Part shown: positions 4,661-8,066 of the stretch, one piece after another | Layout: every line of letters begins with the position of its first letter | How positions within the stretch are numbered: position 1 is the first letter of the stretch | Made by a program: the position numbers and the translations under genes | Notes under the pieces: model-generated | Seen by the model: only the letters and a program-made list of their open reading frames with translations | Told to the model about the DNA's origin: nothing | The model's database searches: none | Origin: Clostridia bacterium | Lineage (GTDB): Bacteria; Bacillota; Clostridia; Christensenellales; UBA1242 | Assembly (NCBI GenBank): GCA_023228225.1 | Contig: JALOBO010000062.1 | Span: 1 to 8,066, forward strand | DNA: 8,066 nt | Direction: 5' to 3'

Positions 4661-4911
4661 ATGGCAGTTGATGAACAACTTTTAGAAGAAGCAAATAAAT
4701 TAAAGCTTACAGTACCTTTTAAATACGCAGCAGTAACACATGTGCATTGGAGTCATATCGTTTGGCTTGTTGAAAATAATCAACAAGGTGGGTTATTACA
4801 TATCGTTTCATTAATGATATGCTATGCGTCGATGTTTCATGTTCGTTGCAAACAATTCCATTAAGTGTTATCAATGAATTGCATGATATTATAGTTAAAT
4901 TAATCAAGTAA
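4661..4911 (+). pseudogene. Frameshifted small gene (about 83 aa if restored)
   Basis: From ATG 4661 the reading is MAVDEQLLEEANKLKLTVPF, KYAAVTHVHWSHIVWLVENN and QQGG, after which the 0 frame gives unconvincing sequence up to TAA 4862-4864. The frame one base back, open from 4780, gives ITYRFINDMLCVDVSCSL then QTIPLSVINELHDIIVKLIK to TAA 4909-4911, clearly protein-like. Loss of one base between about 4780 and 4800 (near GGTGGGTT) explains this. Function unknown. The ATG at 4661 is preferred over an earlier in-frame ATG at 4622, which lies inside the 3' end of the preceding gene. Confidence 0.6.
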
Positions 4912-4928
4912 CTTTTAAAATACATTAT

Positions 4929-5352
4929 ATGAACACACAAGCATTAGAACTGTACTTATATATGTGCAGTCCAGAGCCTATTATTAAATGGCTTGAAGAA
5001 AATGGCGTAAAAACAAAGGAAGGCGCATTGTTTCAATTGAAACCTTTAGTACAAAGTAATATTTTAAGTGTTGCTGATGCGCAAGGCGGTTGTCTTAGCG
5101 GAACTGAAAGTTGTGTAAGACATGTAATTACGCACTTTGAAAAACTTGAGAAAAAAAAATGCAAATTCTGACTTTGCAAGTATAAAAGAATTTGCATCAA
5201 AAATTGCAAAAAAATTAACTGTTGATGATTTCCGTTTCTTAGGAAAGGAAGGACCAATTGCATTAATTAAAGGATTCGGATATCCTGCAACGAAATTAGA
5301 AAGCGCGACGGAAAAAGAAGCTGAAGAATTGCATACAATATTAATTGGATAA
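4929..5352 (+). pseudogene. Gene split at an A9 tract (140 aa if joined)
   Basis: The first part from ATG 4929 (MNTQALELYLYMCSPEPIIK, then a helical region and GGCLSGTESCVRHVITHFEK) reaches nine consecutive A bases at 5151-5159 and stops at TGA 5169-5171. The second part continues in the +1 frame across the A tract as NANSDFASIKEFASKIAKKL, then TVDDFRFLGKEGPIALIKGF, ending at TAA 5350-5352, two bases before the next ATG. Eight A bases would join the halves exactly. It is either a broken gene, a homopolymer error in the sequence, or a gene expressed through transcriptional slippage on A9, which can restore the frame in part of the transcripts. A TTG at 5137 could start the second half alone, but this is unlikely. 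Family not recognised. Confidence 0.6.
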
Positions 5353-5354
5353 CA

Positions 5355-5495
5355 ATGGATATAGGTTCAGGTGCAGGATACCCTGCTAGCGCATTATCAA
5401 ATTTTTCACCTCACCCATTTGAAATAGATGGGATTACTTGCAATTCAATGGAAGGATTTTTACAATCTTAACATAAATGTTTTGATATATAAATT
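5355..5495 (+). pseudogene. Truncated N-terminus of a NADAR-family gene
   Basis: The 38 codons before TAA 5469-5471 read MDIGSGAGYPASALSNFSPH then PFEIDGITCNSMEGFLQS, identical at 30 of 38 positions (and about 71% of bases) to the start of the complete gene at 6313. The homology appears to go on past the stop with a 3-base loss: HKCFDI-stop-I lines up with FKSPEMQI of the intact copy, ending near 5495, which is codon 48. Nothing resembling the rest of the gene follows; instead the GIY-YIG endonuclease starts at 5507. The divergence is too great for a fresh duplication, so the two copies come from separate alleles or lineages. Confidence 0.8.
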
Positions 5496-5506
5496 AAAAA
5501 TTATAT

Positions 5507-6322
5507 ATGGAAAACATTTATTATGTATATGCGTTATTGGATCCACGAAAGCCTGGCGAATATGCGTTTACTGATTTTGGTGTAAAATACAAACCTTTTT
5601 ACATAGGCAAAGGAAAATTAAGACGTATATATGTGCATTCGCAGAAAGCAGCAGTAAACTATAAGCGTTCACACAAAACAAGAACAATAAAAAAAATTTT
5701 AGATGAAGGTTTACAGCCCATCGAATTTTTTATAAAAGTTAATTTAGAAGAAGAATTTGCGTATACATTAGAAGAAAAAATCATATCGGAAATTGGGTTG
5801 CATAATCTAACCAATTGTTGGCCTGGCGGAAAGGGCGGCAGACACAATAAAAATTTTACCGGTAAACATCACACGCAAGAAACTAAAGATAAAATAAGAA
5901 AATGCCAAATTGAAAATAATTCAATGGCAGGTGAAAAATGGCATAGGACGCAAGAAGGCATAGATTCTTTTCATGAAAAAACAGCAGGTGAAAATCACCA
6001 TTATTTTGGAAAAGAAAGAGAAAAAGAAACATGTGCAAAAATAAGTGAGAAATTAAAAGGAATTCCAATGCCTGATGATGAAAAAGAAAAACGGCGAAAA
6101 GGCATGGTTGATGTCTGGGCATTTAGAAAAGTTAATAACGTAAAAATTAAAAAGAAATCTCAAGGAAAAAAAGTGCAAGTGCATAATCAAATAACAGGTG
6201 AAATAATTGTTTTTGAATCCCAGAAACAATGCGCAGTTTTTTTACAAAAAGACTTTAGGACAATTACAAAATTTATAAATTTACAATCACAATTAAATAA
6301 TTTTTTAATATCATGGATATAG
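5507..6322 (+). CDS. GIY-YIG homing endonuclease with NUMOD DNA-binding modules
   Basis: A 271-aa free-standing homing endonuclease of the I-TevI/Seg type. Nuclease domain at residues 1-105: YYVY (5-8) as the GIY part, FYIGKGKLRR (31-40) as the YIG part with the likely catalytic Arg39/40, H44, the likely metal-binding Glu89 in AYTLEEKIISEIG, and NCWPGGKGG (103-111), common at the end of this domain. DNA-binding modules follow: a NUMOD3-like stretch at 117-134 (FTGKHHTQETKDKIRK), a second GK-E-type stretch near 167-185, and a NUMOD1-like helix-turn-helix at about 223-260. All key residues are present, so it is probably active. Its last 10 bases overlap the start of the NADAR gene at 6313, and a broken NADAR copy lies directly before it. 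No intron core is visible around it. Confidence 0.93.
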   Translation: MENIYYVYALLDPRKPGEYAFTDFGVKYKPFYIGKGKLRRIYVHSQKAAVNYKRSHKTRTIKKILDEGLQPIEFFIKVNLEEEFAYTLEEKIISEIGLHNLTNCWPGGKGGRHNKNFTGKHHTQETKDKIRKCQIENNSMAGEKWHRTQEGIDSFHEKTAGENHHYFGKEREKETCAKISEKLKGIPMPDDEKEKRRKGMVDVWAFRKVNNVKIKKKSQGKKVQVHNQITGEIIVFESQKQCAVFLQKDFRTITKFINLQSQLNNFLISWI

Positions 6323-6774
6323 GAAGCGGACAAGGGTATCCTGCCAGCGCATTATCTAACTTTGCGCCTCATCCTTTTGAATTGGATGGCGTACAAATTG
6401 CTTCATTTGAAGGATTTTTGCAATCACTAAAGTTTAAATCCCCAGAAATGCAAATTGAAGTTTGTAAATTAGTAGGAGTTGCTGCGAAGTTCAAAGGCAA
6501 ACCAAAAAAATGGTGGATGACACAAACGCTATATTGGCAAGGTGTTGAAATCAACAGGCATTCAAAAGAATACCAAGATCTTCTTGATAGAGCATACGAA
6601 GCAATGTCAAAAAACTCAAGTTTTCGTAAAGCATTGATTGCAAGCGGAAACTCTGTACTCACGCATTCAATGGGAAAGAATGATGAATCAAAAACTGTTT
6701 TAACAACTCGTGAATTTTGTTCGCGACTAACAAAACTTAGAGAACAAATCAAAAAAGAAAAAGCTTTATTTTAA
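6313..6774 (+). CDS. NADAR-family protein (YbiA/DUF1768-like)
   Basis: A complete 153-aa protein. ALSNFAPHPFELDG (13-26) and SFEGFLQSLKF (31-41) match the NADAR signatures LSNF and S-x-E-x-x-x-Q-x-x-K-F, E33 being the conserved acidic residue. The C-terminal half (WWMTQTLYWQGVEINRHS, FRKALIASG, then TREFCSRLTKLRE) fits the phage branch with the MDIGSG start. NADAR proteins cleave N-glycosidic bonds: YbiA acts on riboflavin intermediates, and members paired with DarT-type toxins remove ADP-ribose from guanine in nucleic acid. In a phage this could undo a host ADP-ribosylation defence, which is inference. The ATG lies inside the end of the endonuclease gene in another frame, so translation of the two is linked. 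It abuts the 6775 gene with no gap. Confidence 0.85.
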   Translation: MDIGSGQGYPASALSNFAPHPFELDGVQIASFEGFLQSLKFKSPEMQIEVCKLVGVAAKFKGKPKKWWMTQTLYWQGVEINRHSKEYQDLLDRAYEAMSKNSSFRKALIASGNSVLTHSMGKNDESKTVLTTREFCSRLTKLREQIKKEKALF

Positions 6775-8004
6775 ATGAAAGATTTAATCGAAAAAACAAT
6801 AAAAGATATTCTGTTAAACAAGGCACGTATTTTTAAAGTTGAAATGCCGCTTTCAATATATAGAGATAACAGAAACGGTATTAGTTATCCAGGTGATATG
6901 TATGCATATTCAGATTGGGAAACCGTAATAAACGATACTGAAAATTATTTGCCAGAGAATTTATTGAATATGACAAACTATAAAAGTTTAGTTAATATAT
7001 CTGGTGGCTATAATGCGTATAAATCCTTTAAACAAGATATCGCGCCAGGTATTTCTTTGTGCATGTCTGTTGTTCATCACAGTTTAAGTGGCGTTGGTTT
7101 AGATAAAGGATACGAATTATCATTCGGTATAAATTATCATGGCAATGCAATTGCCTTATATCATTCAAAATATGATACAACAAAGCAGGTTGCAACTTAT
7201 GAAATCCAAGGTATAATTACAGACATTTTTAAACATTTGAAATTAGAAGATTTTAAAGAATATAAAAATGGCGAATTTTACTTCACAGAATATAACATAA
7301 TTAACGCAAGTGTTCCTACAATTGATTTATATGCATTGTTGAAACTTTGTGTTATTGGCGATACTTTTTATATAACAGATTCTTTTACGCAAGCAATTGG
7401 ATATACACATGGCGAACCTGATGTATTTTTTCCAGAAGATCTTTTTACAAAATTAAATGTAAAGAAAATTGTAATTAAATGCGCACACGGATATAATAAA
7501 TTTTTAAATCATTTTGTATTTGAAACCGGAACTGAAATAGATATTCAATATGAAAAGCCAAGTAATCCAAAAAATTGTTACAGCCCAAAAAATCGAAAGG
7601 AAATTTCAGATTACATAATCAAAGATAATCCATGTATTCGCGAATTTCTTGTTGAAGATTTAAAAAATAAAGCAAGTAGAATTGAATTTCTTGAAAAGGA
7701 GTGGGAAGTATATAATCAACAAATACAAATAACTTTTAAATATGGAAACGTTAACGGGATTGTATTCACAAACAATTATTGCTTACGCGAATTTAAAAAG
7801 TTTTATGATGGGTTAGAAACTGTTTCATTAGATGTTGCAGGACACGAATTATGTTTATCGCAAGCAGCTTTTAGAAAATGTTTTAAAATTGAAAAATTAA
7901 AAAGAACAAAACGAATAGAAACAGCAATTGATGTATTCGGCGAAACTGTTGGATATACCGAGTTTTGGAAAAAATCTTTTAATACAGCACCAGAAAGAAT
8001 ATAA
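6775..8004 (+). CDS. Large hypothetical protein, 409 aa
   Basis: Not recognised. The largest gene in the window, starting directly after the NADAR stop, so the two are probably co-translated. Mixed alpha/beta composition with no signal peptide or membrane helix. Visible parts: a helical N-terminus (1-24), an aromatic and Gly-rich part at about 65-125 with SVVHHSLSGVGLDKGYELSF, which looks like a surface of histidines (H100, H101), a middle strand-rich part (about 185-260), and a Lys-rich C-terminal region with ASRIEFLEKEWEVYNQQIQI (about 302-321). Five or more cysteines are scattered, without a zinc pattern. Its place behind NADAR could mean a linked role, but the sequence itself shows none. 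It is followed at once by the third phage promoter motif. Confidence 0.85.
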   Translation: MKDLIEKTIKDILLNKARIFKVEMPLSIYRDNRNGISYPGDMYAYSDWETVINDTENYLPENLLNMTNYKSLVNISGGYNAYKSFKQDIAPGISLCMSVVHHSLSGVGLDKGYELSFGINYHGNAIALYHSKYDTTKQVATYEIQGIITDIFKHLKLEDFKEYKNGEFYFTEYNIINASVPTIDLYALLKLCVIGDTFYITDSFTQAIGYTHGEPDVFFPEDLFTKLNVKKIVIKCAHGYNKFLNHFVFETGTEIDIQYEKPSNPKNCYSPKNRKEISDYIIKDNPCIREFLVEDLKNKASRIEFLEKEWEVYNQQIQITFKYGNVNGIVFTNNYCLREFKKFYDGLETVSLDVAGHELCLSQAAFRKCFKIEKLKRTKRIETAIDVFGETVGYTEFWKKSFNTAPERI

Positions 8005-8029
8005 AACTTTTACAACTTTCTGTATATAA
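8004..8029 (+). promoter_or_regulatory. Phage-type promoter motif, copy C
   Basis: AAACT (8004-8008), 11 nt, CTGTATATAA (8020-8029), the same blocks and spacing as at 2667 and 2826. The spacer ends in TTTCTG like copy B. AAACT starts at the last base of the 409-aa gene's stop codon, and the next ATG is at 8058, 28 bp after the motif. Confidence 0.6.
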
Positions 8030-8057
8030 TAACAAATAATTAATAAACATCAAAATC

Positions 8058-8066
8058 ATGAAAGAC
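8058..8066 (+). CDS. Start of a gene cut by the window edge
   Basis: ATG AAA GAC at the very end, following promoter motif C and an A-rich leader like those of the other genes. Only three codons (MKD) are visible, the same as the start of the 6775 gene, which is too little to mean anything. The call rests on the promoter position. Confidence 0.4.

Noticed and set aside
5137..5352. Independent gene starting with TTG at 5137
   Set aside because: Its first codons overlap the end of the 4929 frame, and the A9 tract explains the two frames as one split gene.
5495..6312. Group I intron carrying the endonuclease
   Set aside because: The flanking NADAR pieces do not join into one gene (the downstream copy is complete from codon 1), and there is no room for a ribozyme core around the ORF.
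708..6752. Minus-strand open frames opposite most genes
   Set aside because: They are Leu/Phe/Ser-rich complements of Lys/Glu-rich genes, overlap well-supported + strand genes throughout and have no promoters of their own.

Overview
The window looks like an accessory stretch of a large, AT-rich bacteriophage infecting a Bacteroidetes host. Evidence: every supported gene is on the + strand; genes are small and tightly packed (gaps of 0-3 nt, stop/start overlaps); most products match nothing I recognise; two free-standing endonuclease genes of phage type (HNH and GIY-YIG/NUMOD) are present; Shine-Dalgarno sites are largely absent; and three promoters fit the Bacteroidetes housekeeping pattern TTTG (-33) / TAnnTTTG (-7) with exactly the same 20-nt spacer. 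The host assignment is inferred from these promoters.

Layout. 1-168: leader with two inverted repeats. 169-630: unknown protein, followed by a strong 14-bp terminator (646-678) that physically contains the next promoter. 710-1771: two-gene unit, a small acidic protein plus a YcgL/RlaP-type nucleotidyltransferase. 1781-2662: second promoter driving an unknown protein, an HNH endonuclease and a 56-aa protein. 2663-2866: no gene, but two copies of a second promoter-like motif (AAACT-N11-CTGTATATAA) flanking a sequence able to fold into a long nested hairpin, a candidate small RNA or structured leader. 2867-3559: lysine-rich protein. 3566-3617: a copy of the terminator/promoter module in which the terminator is broken and the promoter kept. 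3647-3865: a Cys-rich protein resembling a CCCH zinc finger.

From about 3873 to 5495 the coding sequence is decayed: a gene with an in-frame stop, two very short ORFs, one intact small gene, three consecutive frameshifted genes (one at an A9 tract) and a truncated N-terminus of a NADAR-family gene. Immediately after lies a GIY-YIG/NUMOD homing endonuclease (5507-6322), whose end overlaps the start of a complete, diverged NADAR gene (6313-6774). This is the most interesting arrangement in the window: it reads as a homing endonuclease that invaded a NADAR gene near codon 48 and brought its own intact version of that gene. A 409-aa protein of unknown function follows (6775-8004), then a third copy of the AAACT-N11-CTGTATATAA motif before a gene that starts at the window edge (8058).

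No tRNA, rRNA, CRISPR array, insertion sequence or convincing minus-strand gene was seen. Nucleic-acid handling (nucleotidyltransferase, two nucleases, possible ADP-ribosyl removal by NADAR) is the only common functional theme; it fits phage early/accessory genes that alter host metabolism or counter defence, but this is inference.
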